DNA of 64,000 nucleotides from DATBHW01 sp035307385 (GTDB taxonomy: Bacteria > Chloroflexota > Ktedonobacteria > Ktedonobacterales > DATBGS01), in NCBI GenBank assembly GCA_035307385.1, contig DATGID010000082.1, positions 81,895 through 145,894 on the forward strand. Direction: 5' to 3'. Position 1 is the first letter of the stretch. Every line of letters begins with the position of its first letter. The notes beneath the pieces were generated by a model, which did no database searches, was not told the DNA's origin, and was given only the letters and a program-made list of their open reading frames with translations. Below are positions 7,957 through 16,854 of the stretch, piece after piece. The position numbers and the translations under genes are program-made.

Positions 7957-9435
7957 ATGACAAAGCTGCTGAAGTTCCTGAATACCCCTGCTTTGCAGGA
8001 ACTGCTGGCGATCACCGATGTCTGGGCGCCGCGCTTCGTGCTGTTTGCCCTGCTCTTGCTGATTGGCGGCATCGCCACCCAGACGCCCACAGAAGCGCAA
8101 AATTTGCAGGCGGGCCTGGCAGCCCAGGGGCAGCAAGAATACTGGCGCGCCGAGACGTTTTTTCAGCAGGCTGCCCTCAGCGCGCCAGACGATTATCAGC
8201 CCTCGCTGGACCTCGCCCGGCTGCACCTCTTGGAGCACCAGGACGACCTGGCCCAGAGCGAACTGGAGACGGCCAACAGTCTGAAGCCAGGCAACGCTGA
8301 CATCTGGCTGACTATGGGTGATGTCGCGCAAAGCCAGGGGCAGAAGCAGAATGCCGAGCACGCCTGGCTTCAGGCCACCCGCCTGTCCCCAACGTCAGCG
8401 CAGATGCAGGCCCACGAGCGGCTGGGACTGCTCTATGAACAGCAAGGCCGCTGGCAGACCGCCGAAGCACAATTCGCCGTCTTGCCCGCAAGCGACACCC
8501 AGGCACAGTATTACCTGGGCGCGCTCCGGCTGGAACGTGGAGATATCAGCGGCGCGCGCCAGGCATTTGAGGTAACCATCGATCAGACGAGTGACATCAG
8601 TCAACGCCGCGCCGCCCAGCGCTTCCTGCAAGCGATCAATCAATGGAACGGCAGCGCCCAGAGCGCTGAGCAAGTAGGATATGCCTATATCCAGAATCAT
8701 CTGCCAGCGCTCGCCGCATTGCCGCTCAAGCAAGCCATCAGTCTGGCGCCCAGGGACGCCAACGCCCGCGCCTATCTGGGCTGGGTCTACCTGAGCAGTG
8801 GCTCGACCACCCAGGCGCAGCAGGAAGAGCGCCAGGCGCTGACCCTGGAGCCAGCCAACAGCTTCGCCAACTATACCCTCGGCCAGCTCGACCTGGCGAA
8901 CGGAAACTACAACAACGCCATCACCGACCTTGAGCAAGCGCTCAGGAGTGACCCGCAGAATCCGGTCATCTGGTCCACATTCGGCGCTCTTGACGAAGCG
9001 TTCAATGACCCCGCCTCCGCCGAGCGCTCATTTCAGCAGGCCGCTGCGGATGCGGGCGGCGACCCGCAGTACAGCTTGCTGCTGGCAAACTTCTATGCCA
9101 GGTATCAGCTTGGGCTAGACAACGGAACAGCCCTGGGCGCTGCCCAGGAAGCCATCGCGCTGGACCCTACCAATGGAGCGGCCTATGAAGTGTTGGGGCG
9201 CATCCAGCAGGATATGAAAGACTTTTCCGACGCCATGAATGCGTTGCTCCAGGCGGTCAACTTTGCCCCTACCAACGCGGTCTTCCACGCCGAGTTAGGG
9301 AACATCCAGGCCGACCTGGGCTATCTGCGTTCTGCCGAATTGAACCTGCACAAAGCCATCGTCCTGGACTTCAACGGCCCCACTGCACGCCAGGCACAAG
9401 AGATGCTGCAAGAACTGCCAGCCCTGGACATCTAA
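7957..9435 (+). CDS. Membrane-anchored TPR-repeat protein
   Basis: The 492-residue protein has one N-terminal transmembrane segment (about residues 27-45, FVLFALLLLIGGIA) and then at least eight tetratricopeptide-type helical repeats rich in A, Q, L and P-N turns (for example PDDYQPSLDLARLHLLEHQ, PRDANARAYLGWVYLSSG). The repeats probably face outside the membrane and act as a protein scaffold. The ATG at 7957 is chosen because a GAGGAAGAAGG site and a promoter precede it; an in-frame extension upstream to 7489 runs antisense to DUF488 and is not believed. It is the first gene of the co-oriented kinase/phosphatase block, so it may be part of that pathway. Confidence 0.85.
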   Translation: MTKLLKFLNTPALQELLAITDVWAPRFVLFALLLLIGGIATQTPTEAQNLQAGLAAQGQQEYWRAETFFQQAALSAPDDYQPSLDLARLHLLEHQDDLAQSELETANSLKPGNADIWLTMGDVAQSQGQKQNAEHAWLQATRLSPTSAQMQAHERLGLLYEQQGRWQTAEAQFAVLPASDTQAQYYLGALRLERGDISGARQAFEVTIDQTSDISQRRAAQRFLQAINQWNGSAQSAEQVGYAYIQNHLPALAALPLKQAISLAPRDANARAYLGWVYLSSGSTTQAQQEERQALTLEPANSFANYTLGQLDLANGNYNNAITDLEQALRSDPQNPVIWSTFGALDEAFNDPASAERSFQQAAADAGGDPQYSLLLANFYARYQLGLDNGTALGAAQEAIALDPTNGAAYEVLGRIQQDMKDFSDAMNALLQAVNFAPTNAVFHAELGNIQADLGYLRSAELNLHKAIVLDFNGPTARQAQEMLQELPALDI

Positions 9436-9476
9436 AGAGCCAGGCGCACTGGCCTCTGTTTGTTTGCGCGAAGCTA

Positions 9477-9485
9477 TGCTATAAT
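9477..9485 (+). promoter_or_regulatory. Extended -10 promoter of the Ser/Thr kinase
   Basis: TGC followed by a consensus TATAAT; the -35 region (TGTTTG, 17 bp upstream) is weak, as usual for extended -10 promoters. Confidence 0.6.
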
Positions 9486-9515
9486 TGCGCCTAGATTCAC
9501 GAGGAGAGGTGCTGT

Positions 9516-11696
9516 ATGAGTGATGATTCGATAGGCGCCGATCAGCGAGTCCCCACAGCCTACCTGCCCAAAGGCGAAGCGACCACGCTGGCCCCCGGAA
9601 CCGTCATCCAGAATCGCTATGAGATTGATAAGGTGATCGGCATTGGTGGGATGGGCGCCGTCTATCGGGTGCGCGATACGCGCTTCAAAGATGCCGTGAA
9701 ATGGGACGCGCTCAAAGAGATGATCATCAAATTTGCCGATCATCTCGACCAGCAATCCCGCATGCGCAACTTCGAGCGCTTCGAGCGCGAGGCCAATTTG
9801 CTTGCCTCGCTCAACCATCCACTCATCCCCAAAGTCAATGACTTCTTCTCCGAAGCCAATCGCGCCTATCTGGTGCTGGACTATATTCAGGGCAAAAACC
9901 TGGAAGACGTGCTCATGGAAGCCATCGAAGAGAAACAATTTCTCGATGAGCAACAGGTCGGTGGCTGGGCATTGCAAATTTGCGGCGTGCTCGAATATCT
10001 TCACTCCTTTCGGCCCCTCCCGGTAATCTTCCGTGATCTCAAACCCTCCAACGTGATGCTCACCCCGCAGAACCAGACGATGCTGATCGACTTTGGCATC
10101 GCTAAGATTATTCAGCCAGAGCGGCGCGATACCATGATCGGGACCGAAGGTTACTCACCGCCCGAGCAATATAAGGGCTTTGTGGACCCACGCAGCGACA
10201 TCTATGCCCTGGGAGCCATGCTCCACCAACTGCTCACCGCCAGCGACCCACGCCTGGAGACACCTTTTACCTTTCACGAGCGGCCACCGCGCCTGCTCAA
10301 CCCGAACATTTCTCCAGAGATGGAGACGGTCATCATGAAGTGCCTGGCTTATCAGAGCGACCAGCGCTGGCAGTCGGCCACCGAATTGAAGGAAGCCATT
10401 CAACAAGCGCTCCATCTGACTTCTCTGGCTGGCACGGGGCAACTCTTGCGCCTTCCCACCATGCCGCCACCAGCGCCCGCCAGTCCCCCGCAAAACGGGA
10501 ACGGGCAGCATACTGGCACACTCGGCGCTGCTTCAGGTGTCTTGCCAAAGGTGACCGGCGTTTTTCGAGAGGTGGCAGGACCCCAATTCGCCCCCGAAAG
10601 AGAGCAGCAACCGTTCTTCCCAGGCGCAAACGGCGGAGGCGCTCCCGGCACTGCGCCTGCTCCGGTCATAGATCGCATGGGCGCGGGAAGTCATTCCATC
10701 AGTTACGGGCAGACAAGGATACAGATGCCCAGCCCGCCCTTGCTCTGGAGCTTCCAAACTGAGGAAGAAGTGCGGTCCTCGCCCACGCTGGCGCACGACA
10801 CCATCTATATTGGCTCCTATGACTATAACCTCTATGCGCTGGATGCGGGAACGGGCGCGTTCAAGTCGAAATTTGCCACCGAGGGCGGCATCTGCTGCAC
10901 CCCGGCCTGCATAGGCGATCTGGTCATTTTTGGCTCAGAAGATCATCAGGTCTACGCCATGAACGCCCAGACTAACAGCGAGGTCTGGACGTACCGCACC
11001 TGGAATCACGTACGTTCCTCTCCTCGGATCATCCAGGATATGGTCGTGGTGGGGTCAGACGACGGATTTGTGCACGCGCTCGACCTGCGCTCAGGGCGGC
11101 AGCTCTGGAAGTTCAAAACCTGGCGTGAAGTCCGCTCCACGGCAGCGCACAAAGACGGCATCATCTATATTGGCTCCGACGACGAGCATGTGTACGCCCT
11201 CGAAGCCGCCACCGGCAAAGAAAAGTGGAACTTTGCCACGCAGTATAGCGTCATGTCGATGCCCGCCGTAGGCACCGACATGATCTACGTCGGGTCGATG
11301 GATGGGCTGGTCTACGGCATCGACATAGCCCTGGGGTGGACCTCCTGGAAGCATCGCACCTCTGACTTTATCATCGCCTCGCCCACATTGAGCGAGGGGC
11401 GCATCTATATTGGCTCGGTGGATCGTTATTTTTACTGCCTGGATGCCAAATTGGGACGCGTGCTCTGGAAGTATCAGAGCGGCGGCCAGATCACCTCAAC
11501 CGCAGCCGTCGCGGCGGGCTACGTCTATTTTGGATGCAGCGATGGCGCTGTGTACTGCCTGGATGCGCGTAACGGCCAACTGCGCTGGAAGTTTCAGACC
11601 GGCGGCCCGGTGCCATCCTCGCCGCTGGTGCGCGATGGCATCCTCTATGTTGGCAGCAACGATCACTACGTCTACGCGCTACGCTGCGCCATCTAA
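9516..11696 (+). CDS. Ser/Thr protein kinase with C-terminal PQQ-type beta-propeller
   Basis: The 726-residue protein has a Hanks-type kinase domain (about residues 33-290): glycine loop GIGGMGAVY, catalytic loop FRDLKPSN (D174), DFG (D192) and a PPEQY activation-loop end. The usual HRD His is Phe. A proline-rich linker (about 300-405) leads to seven or so PQQ-like propeller blades (about 410-724) with repeated 'YIGSxDxxVYALD' and 'G..WKF' motifs. No transmembrane helix is seen, so it is probably cytosolic, with the propeller as a sensor or protein platform. It has its own extended -10 promoter and a GAGGAGAGG site. The phosphatase gene follows 20 nt later, so kinase and phosphatase are likely one operon. 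Confidence 0.92.
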   Translation: MSDDSIGADQRVPTAYLPKGEATTLAPGTVIQNRYEIDKVIGIGGMGAVYRVRDTRFKDAVKWDALKEMIIKFADHLDQQSRMRNFERFEREANLLASLNHPLIPKVNDFFSEANRAYLVLDYIQGKNLEDVLMEAIEEKQFLDEQQVGGWALQICGVLEYLHSFRPLPVIFRDLKPSNVMLTPQNQTMLIDFGIAKIIQPERRDTMIGTEGYSPPEQYKGFVDPRSDIYALGAMLHQLLTASDPRLETPFTFHERPPRLLNPNISPEMETVIMKCLAYQSDQRWQSATELKEAIQQALHLTSLAGTGQLLRLPTMPPPAPASPPQNGNGQHTGTLGAASGVLPKVTGVFREVAGPQFAPEREQQPFFPGANGGGAPGTAPAPVIDRMGAGSHSISYGQTRIQMPSPPLLWSFQTEEEVRSSPTLAHDTIYIGSYDYNLYALDAGTGAFKSKFATEGGICCTPACIGDLVIFGSEDHQVYAMNAQTNSEVWTYRTWNHVRSSPRIIQDMVVVGSDDGFVHALDLRSGRQLWKFKTWREVRSTAAHKDGIIYIGSDDEHVYALEAATGKEKWNFATQYSVMSMPAVGTDMIYVGSMDGLVYGIDIALGWTSWKHRTSDFIIASPTLSEGRIYIGSVDRYFYCLDAKLGRVLWKYQSGGQITSTAAVAAGYVYFGCSDGAVYCLDARNGQLRWKFQTGGPVPSSPLVRDGILYVGSNDHYVYALRCAI

Positions 11697-11716
11697 GCAC
11701 ACGGGAGAGTAAGGTC

Positions 11717-13318
11717 GTGACAGAACCGTTCCATTATGCAGCGCCCGGGATACAAGGGCTGCTTCCGCTGCCCGCCAATACTGCGCTTGGGGACTATGTG
11801 ATCGACCAGCTTCTCAACAGTGGCCCAGACGAGAACCATTACGTCGCCTTGGCGCGGAACGGTTCTGGCAAAGCCTATCGCGTCATCGAGTATCCAGCGA
11901 GCGAGACCCGCTCCATCGCAGCACTGGCAAAGCTTCAGCTGGAACATCCGGCGCTGCTCGCACCATGCGCCGCGCTGACCCTTGGCGAGCGAACCTATGT
12001 GATCACGCCGCAGCCACAGCATGCTCAGCAGATCAACGTTTTATCCCCTCCCGAAGCGCTTCAGCAGATCATCACAATTGGTGAGGCCCTGGCCTACTTG
12101 CACAGCCAGGGTGTGGCTCATCTGCGGGTCCAGCCGGGCAGCATCCTGCTCATACATGGCGGAGCCTGCCTCGGCGGCCTGGAGGACGCTCAGATCGTAC
12201 GCCTCGGCGGCGATGAGGCGCGCCTGCTCTTCGAGCGTGATGCCAACTTCCTGGCCCTCACGCTTGGCGCGCTGGCGGGGATGCAGCAGGCCCAGGAAAA
12301 CAACGGCCCGCTCGCGCGCGCCATCAGCAAGATACGCGAACAAGGCAGCCGCCACAGCTATCAGTCCGCTGCTCAGGTCATCGCCGATTGTCAACAGGCG
12401 CTGGGAGAGCAACAGGCAACAGGACGACCTGGAGGCCAGCATCCGCCGCGTGCTTTTTCTGTGCTTACCGGCCACGCGACCAGCGTTGGCCGCGTGCGCG
12501 CCAACAACGAGGACGCGCTAGGTGAGCTAGTGCTCACGATCCCTGATGGCACCGGCCAATCGCGCCTCATCGCCTGCTTTGTCGTTGCCGACGGCATGGG
12601 CGGAGAAGCGCACGGGGAACTCGCCAGCCAGATTGCCACACAGAACATTCTGGAACAGGTGGCAAGACGGCTCGCGCTGCCGCTGCTGCAATGGTCCGAG
12701 GAAGCCGAAGGGTCAGCCGCAACCGGCGCGCTGGAGCGCGAACAACAGATGCGCGAAGCGCTCGTGGAGGGCTTTCGCATCGCGAACCGTCAGATTCGCA
12801 CCCTGGTGCATACGCAGGGCCGGACCATCGGCACCACCACCACCGCGCTGCTCATCTTTGGCGGGCAAGCGCTGATTGCCCACGTCGGTGACAGCCGCGT
12901 CTATCGTCTGAACCGTGGGGTGCTGACGCTGCTTACCGAAGATCATTCTTTTGTGCAGCGGCTGATTCGTCTTGGGCAGATCGATCCTGCCGACCAGGCC
13001 AGCCACCCCAGACGCAACGCGCTCTATCGCGCGCTGGGCCAACAGGATGAGGTGGAGGTTGATCTGGTCTCCTGTCCGCTGGAAGCTGGAGACTGCCTGC
13101 TCTTATGCAGTGATGGCCTTTGGGATGCCGTTCCGGAGGCCACCATTGCCAACATTCTCACCGGTTCCAGGGATGGGGGCACCACGCCAGCGCGCGCCGC
13201 GCTTCTGGTCGCGCTGGCTGATGAAGCTGGCGGGCAAGATAACAGCACCGCGCTGCTCATCGAGATTCTGACTGAATCCTTGCCTGGTGCTGAAGCGCAA
13301 GCTGCGTCCAGCGCTTGA
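11717..13318 (+). CDS. Pseudokinase-PP2C phosphatase fusion
   Basis: The C-terminal half (about residues 255-520) is a PP2C-type Ser/Thr phosphatase with all metal motifs: ADGMGG, GTTTTALLI, HVGDSRVY, CSDGLWD and GGQDNST. The N-terminal 230 residues follow a protein kinase layout but have lost catalysis: the catalytic loop reads HLRVQPGSILL (H135 on), with Arg in place of the Asp, and no DFG is present. Start is a GTG with GGGAGAGTAAGG upstream, 20 nt after the kinase gene. The likely role is to reverse phosphorylation by the upstream kinase, with the pseudokinase lobe as docking module; this is inference. Confidence 0.9.
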   Translation: MTEPFHYAAPGIQGLLPLPANTALGDYVIDQLLNSGPDENHYVALARNGSGKAYRVIEYPASETRSIAALAKLQLEHPALLAPCAALTLGERTYVITPQPQHAQQINVLSPPEALQQIITIGEALAYLHSQGVAHLRVQPGSILLIHGGACLGGLEDAQIVRLGGDEARLLFERDANFLALTLGALAGMQQAQENNGPLARAISKIREQGSRHSYQSAAQVIADCQQALGEQQATGRPGGQHPPRAFSVLTGHATSVGRVRANNEDALGELVLTIPDGTGQSRLIACFVVADGMGGEAHGELASQIATQNILEQVARRLALPLLQWSEEAEGSAATGALEREQQMREALVEGFRIANRQIRTLVHTQGRTIGTTTTALLIFGGQALIAHVGDSRVYRLNRGVLTLLTEDHSFVQRLIRLGQIDPADQASHPRRNALYRALGQQDEVEVDLVSCPLEAGDCLLLCSDGLWDAVPEATIANILTGSRDGGTTPARAALLVALADEAGGQDNSTALLIEILTESLPGAEAQAASSA

Positions 13319-13386
13319 TCTGACTCTTGTACTCATTTATCGCTCGCTTGATGATTGCTTGTTGAAAAGAAGGGCGGTGGCAGAGC

Positions 13387-15033
13387 ATGTTTCCCGATTA
13401 CTATAGGATTCTTGGCATCAAACCAGGTGCCTCGGCAGACGAGGTGAAGCAGGCATTCCGCGCGTTGGCTCACCAGTACCACCCTGATGTCAAGCCCGAC
13501 GATCCGGAGGCCAACGAACGCTTTCGCGCTATCTATGAAGCCTATCAAATTCTCTCATCGGCAGAATTACGCGCCGACTATGACCAGTTGCGCAAACAGC
13601 AGAATGGAAAGGTCAACATGCCCCAGCCCACCAGAGGATCAGGCACAGCGCCGCTGTACTGGCGGGAGGGCATGGGGCCACCACCCCTCTTTACGCCAGG
13701 GTTTGAACTCAATTGCACGCTCTCTCAGAAACAGGCACAGGTTTATCCTGAGGAGCAACTATTGTATCTGCTGAGCGAGATTATCCCAGTGATGGACGGC
13801 GCAGTAACCGGTGCGCTCCCGCTGAACCTTTGCCTGGCAATTGACCGCAGCAGTTCGATGCGCGGCGAAAAGCTGCGCGCTGTCAAAATGGCCCTGCGTT
13901 TGCTCATCAAGCGCCTTCAACCAGGCGACATACTCTCCGTCGTCGCCTTCGACAACCGCGCCGAGGTGATCGTGCGCGCCGAAGCCAAGCAGATTCCTGA
14001 CGTGATGATTGCGGCTGTTGAAAGCCTGCACGAACGCGGCGGCACCGAGATCGGCTGGGGGCTGGCAAAGGCTCTGGAAGAACTAGACCGTTTCTCGCAT
14101 CAGTCCATGGTCAGCCATCTGATTCTGCTTACCGACGGCCAGACTTATGGCGACGAGGAGCGCTGCCTGGAACTGGCGCAGAAAGCACACGAAAATGGGA
14201 TAGCCATCACCGCGCTGGGCATTGGCACCGAATGGAACGAGTCGCTGCTTGACCAGATTGCCGACATCAGCGAAGGCTTTGCCGACTACCTGGCAGGAGC
14301 TAATGATATTCTGACAGCCCTGGAGGAACGAGTCGGCGCGCTGCGCAATACCCTGGCAACCAATGTCAGGCTGGTCATGCAGCTAGAGGGCGGCGTGCGC
14401 ATCCGGCGCATCACGCGGATTATTCCTGACATGAGTGAAATCATGGATGCGGCGGCATCCGACCAGCGCTGGATGCTGACGCGCGATGCGCAGCTTGATA
14501 TTGGCAACGTCCCTGCCTCCGGCCAGGAATGCGCGCTGGCGCTGCTGTGGGAAATTCTGCTGCCAGCCAACGCCAGGGGCCATTACGTGCTGGGGCAGCT
14601 AGAGGCGCAGTATGATATTCCCAGCGCCAGGCTGCTCGACCAGCGCAAAAGCGAGCGCATCGCCGTTGATTTTGTGGAGGTCATGCCACCTACCAGCCTG
14701 AACATCCCGCCAAAGGTGAAGCAGGCCATTGAGTATGTCACCAGCTATCGCGTCCAAAATAAAGCGCGGGAACGCATCGACCAGGGCGACCACACAGGCG
14801 CCAGCGCCTTGCTGCACACCGCGGCGCTGCTCTGGCAGGCAGCAGATCAGGATGACCTGGCACAAGAGGCGCAGGCGCAGTCCCAACAACTGAGGCAGCA
14901 GCAGGTGCCGGAGCGTTCATCAGCGCTCAAACTTAAATATGACACCAAACACCTCCACTCGCGCCGGCGCCTGAAGTCCCAGGGTGCTGCGCGCCCCAAA
15001 GCGCCTGAAGACAAGAACAGCGGGCGCCCCTGA
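13387..15033 (+). CDS. J-domain-vWA fusion protein
   Basis: Residues 1-70 are a complete DnaJ J-domain with HPD at 32-34, the motif that stimulates DnaK ATPase. There is no Gly/Phe or zinc region. From about 125 to 330 lies a von Willebrand factor A domain with an intact MIDAS (D153, S155, S157 in AIDRSSS; GGTEIGWG; LLTDGQ), so it should bind a metal and a protein ligand. The C-terminal 200 residues form a beta-rich then helical tail found after many bacterial vWA domains. It follows the PP2C gene by 68 nt on the same strand. The combination suggests recruitment of Hsp70 to a vWA-bound client under kinase/phosphatase control; that is inference. Confidence 0.9.
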   Translation: MFPDYYRILGIKPGASADEVKQAFRALAHQYHPDVKPDDPEANERFRAIYEAYQILSSAELRADYDQLRKQQNGKVNMPQPTRGSGTAPLYWREGMGPPPLFTPGFELNCTLSQKQAQVYPEEQLLYLLSEIIPVMDGAVTGALPLNLCLAIDRSSSMRGEKLRAVKMALRLLIKRLQPGDILSVVAFDNRAEVIVRAEAKQIPDVMIAAVESLHERGGTEIGWGLAKALEELDRFSHQSMVSHLILLTDGQTYGDEERCLELAQKAHENGIAITALGIGTEWNESLLDQIADISEGFADYLAGANDILTALEERVGALRNTLATNVRLVMQLEGGVRIRRITRIIPDMSEIMDAAASDQRWMLTRDAQLDIGNVPASGQECALALLWEILLPANARGHYVLGQLEAQYDIPSARLLDQRKSERIAVDFVEVMPPTSLNIPPKVKQAIEYVTSYRVQNKARERIDQGDHTGASALLHTAALLWQAADQDDLAQEAQAQSQQLRQQQVPERSSALKLKYDTKHLHSRRRLKSQGAARPKAPEDKNSGRP

Positions 15034-15058
15034 AGCGATGCTTCAGGGGCGCCCGCTG
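15018..15058. terminator. Bidirectional hairpin terminator, 18-bp stem
   Basis: Perfect 18-bp arms with a 5-nt loop (CGATG) between two convergent genes. The stem contains the stop codon of the J-vWA gene. There is no U-tract on either side. Confidence 0.75.
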
Positions 15059-15066
15059 CTCAGTAC

Positions 15067-16596
15067 CTACGCCTCATCGTCTTCAGGGGCAGCGTCCGAC
15101 CCTTCATCTCCAGGCTGAGCCTGCCCGCCAGGCTCATTCCCATGCTGCTCCTCCTGCACCACCACGGGCGGCATCTCCACCGGAATGCGCTGTCGTCCGC
15201 TGCCTTCGCGGGTCTGGCGATAGCTCTCCAGATCGCTGACCTGCCCGCCGGGTGGGGCTGGCGGGATGATCTCCTGGGCGAGCGAGCGCACAAAACGTTC
15301 CACGCGCTTCCAGCGGGGTGGGAAGGTTTCAGCATAAAACCGTTCCTTGCCCTCCGCGCCAAACGCGTAGAAGACGAATGGGTCATCAGCATAGCCATAC
15401 ACCACTTTGACAACCGGAACCCGCATCAATTCCACCACTTGCATCGTCACGCGCTCATCAGGCGCAATGCTCTGCCGACCGGCGCGCGCCGCATCCTGGG
15501 CCATGCTCCAGACCTGCTCAGGCACGCCCGCTGGCGGCGTCTGCTGCTCCAGCGCCTCCTGGGTCTCGATCGTAGCGATCACCTCCCCTTCGGCACGCCG
15601 CAGGAAGCGCATCGGAATGGGACTTTCACCAGAGGTTTGCGTGGAAGGGCGCACGTCAAAGCGACGCACAATCTCGCGGTGGCGAATGACCTTGCCCGAA
15701 CCCTTGCAGACTGGGCACGCCTGGTTCTTTGACCCCTGGCAGACCGCGCAAACCCGCTTGCCATTGCCACAGGTGCAGTCGATCTCACCCTCAACACAGT
15801 CGGGGCAAGGAATCATGCCCTTGGGGCGTTCGCCGGTATGCGGACCCTGGTCGGGCAGCGGCACATACTGACGCACATTATCGATCACATCGTTGGCGCG
15901 ATCAGCCATCGACGAAGCCAATTTTTCCGCCTGGTCCTGGAAAAATCCCTTGCTCGGCTTCCTCTGCGCCCAATCAGGAATGATGCCCTTGCCGCGACAG
16001 CGTGGGCAGCGCAGCTTGGTTCGCCCCTTACAATCGTTGCACACCAGCCAGCCGCGCCCGCTGCAATTGGAACAGGGCGCGCGCCCGCTGCCATTGCAGG
16101 AAAGACACAGCGCCAGTTCATCGCCCTCCGGCACACGCTCGCGCACCACCTGCGAGCGCAGGTCTTGCACCGGAGCCAGGTCGTAATCCCAGACCGGCAG
16201 GATGCGCCCCGTGTTCACCGGTTGTTGTCCGGTATATGGCTCGGTGCTGGCCTCAAAGCGGCGCGCCTCCCAGCGGGTTTGCACTGAAATCTCCCAGAGG
16301 TCAGCATGCTCCCACGAGCGAATCGCCATAGTGTCGCTCAGGTCAGGCGTCACCAGAAAATCTTGGGCGGTCCACTTTTTCGCCAGCCCCCGAACATACT
16401 CCTCCTCCCGGCTTCCTGTCAGGTGAGTTGGAGTAAAGGGGGCACTGTCTTCCCAAATCTCATTCAGGCGTCCAAACGCCTGGCGAAGCCGCCCGCCAGC
16501 CTCGTTCAAGCCTTCGCGTATCATCCGACTGGCTTCTTGAAACTGTCGGCTGAGTTCATCCTCATCGGGCGGAAATCGCTGCCCATTATCTCCCAT
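15067..16596 (-). CDS. Protein with DnaJ-type CxxCxGxG zinc clusters
   Basis: This 509-residue protein contains two groups of four cysteine pairs: CLSCNGSG, CSNCSGRG, CNDCKGRT, CPRCRGKG (about residues 165-210) and CPDC, CTCG, CAVCQGSK, CPVCKGSG (about 265-310). These resemble the zinc-binding middle domain of DnaJ, but no J-domain is present. The first 140 residues are helical, the last 60 acidic and disordered. The ATG at 16596 has GAGGAGCAGG upstream and is preferred to the longer start at 16644. It is convergent with the J-domain-vWA gene, so the J and zinc parts of a DnaJ are split over neighbouring genes. Function unknown; a chaperone or substrate-binding role is plausible. Confidence 0.8.
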   Translation of the reverse strand: MGDNGQRFPPDEDELSRQFQEASRMIREGLNEAGGRLRQAFGRLNEIWEDSAPFTPTHLTGSREEEYVRGLAKKWTAQDFLVTPDLSDTMAIRSWEHADLWEISVQTRWEARRFEASTEPYTGQQPVNTGRILPVWDYDLAPVQDLRSQVVRERVPEGDELALCLSCNGSGRAPCSNCSGRGWLVCNDCKGRTKLRCPRCRGKGIIPDWAQRKPSKGFFQDQAEKLASSMADRANDVIDNVRQYVPLPDQGPHTGERPKGMIPCPDCVEGEIDCTCGNGKRVCAVCQGSKNQACPVCKGSGKVIRHREIVRRFDVRPSTQTSGESPIPMRFLRRAEGEVIATIETQEALEQQTPPAGVPEQVWSMAQDAARAGRQSIAPDERVTMQVVELMRVPVVKVVYGYADDPFVFYAFGAEGKERFYAETFPPRWKRVERFVRSLAQEIIPPAPPGGQVSDLESYRQTREGSGRQRIPVEMPPVVVQEEQHGNEPGGQAQPGDEGSDAAPEDDEA

Positions 16597-16761
16597 ATCC
16601 TGCTCCTCGATATAACAACGCCCATCGCCTGGCTCGCGCCTCATCTCAGGCGGCGGTTAGCTTGGGTTCACATATCCTTTCAAACTCTTTACGATTTGGC
16701 TGCGCCCAAGTTGCAGTATATGATGGAGTGTACACGGGCGATGCGGCAGCGTCAAATGATG

Positions 16762-16822
16762 GCAAGCCAGCCTCGCTTCCGAACGGCTTCCGTCCCAGGT
16801 TTCAGAAGCGAGGCTGGCTTGC
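16762..16822. terminator. Long hairpin, 18-bp perfect stem, 25-nt loop
   Basis: Arms 16762-16779 and 16805-16822 are exactly complementary. It lies 32 nt beyond the end of the minus-strand gene at 16855 and is best read as its terminator. The loop contains a smaller ACGG-CCGT hairpin. No U-tract. Confidence 0.6.
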
Positions 16823-16854
16823 GCTTTCTCAGCCTTGTATGCGTTGATGGAGGC

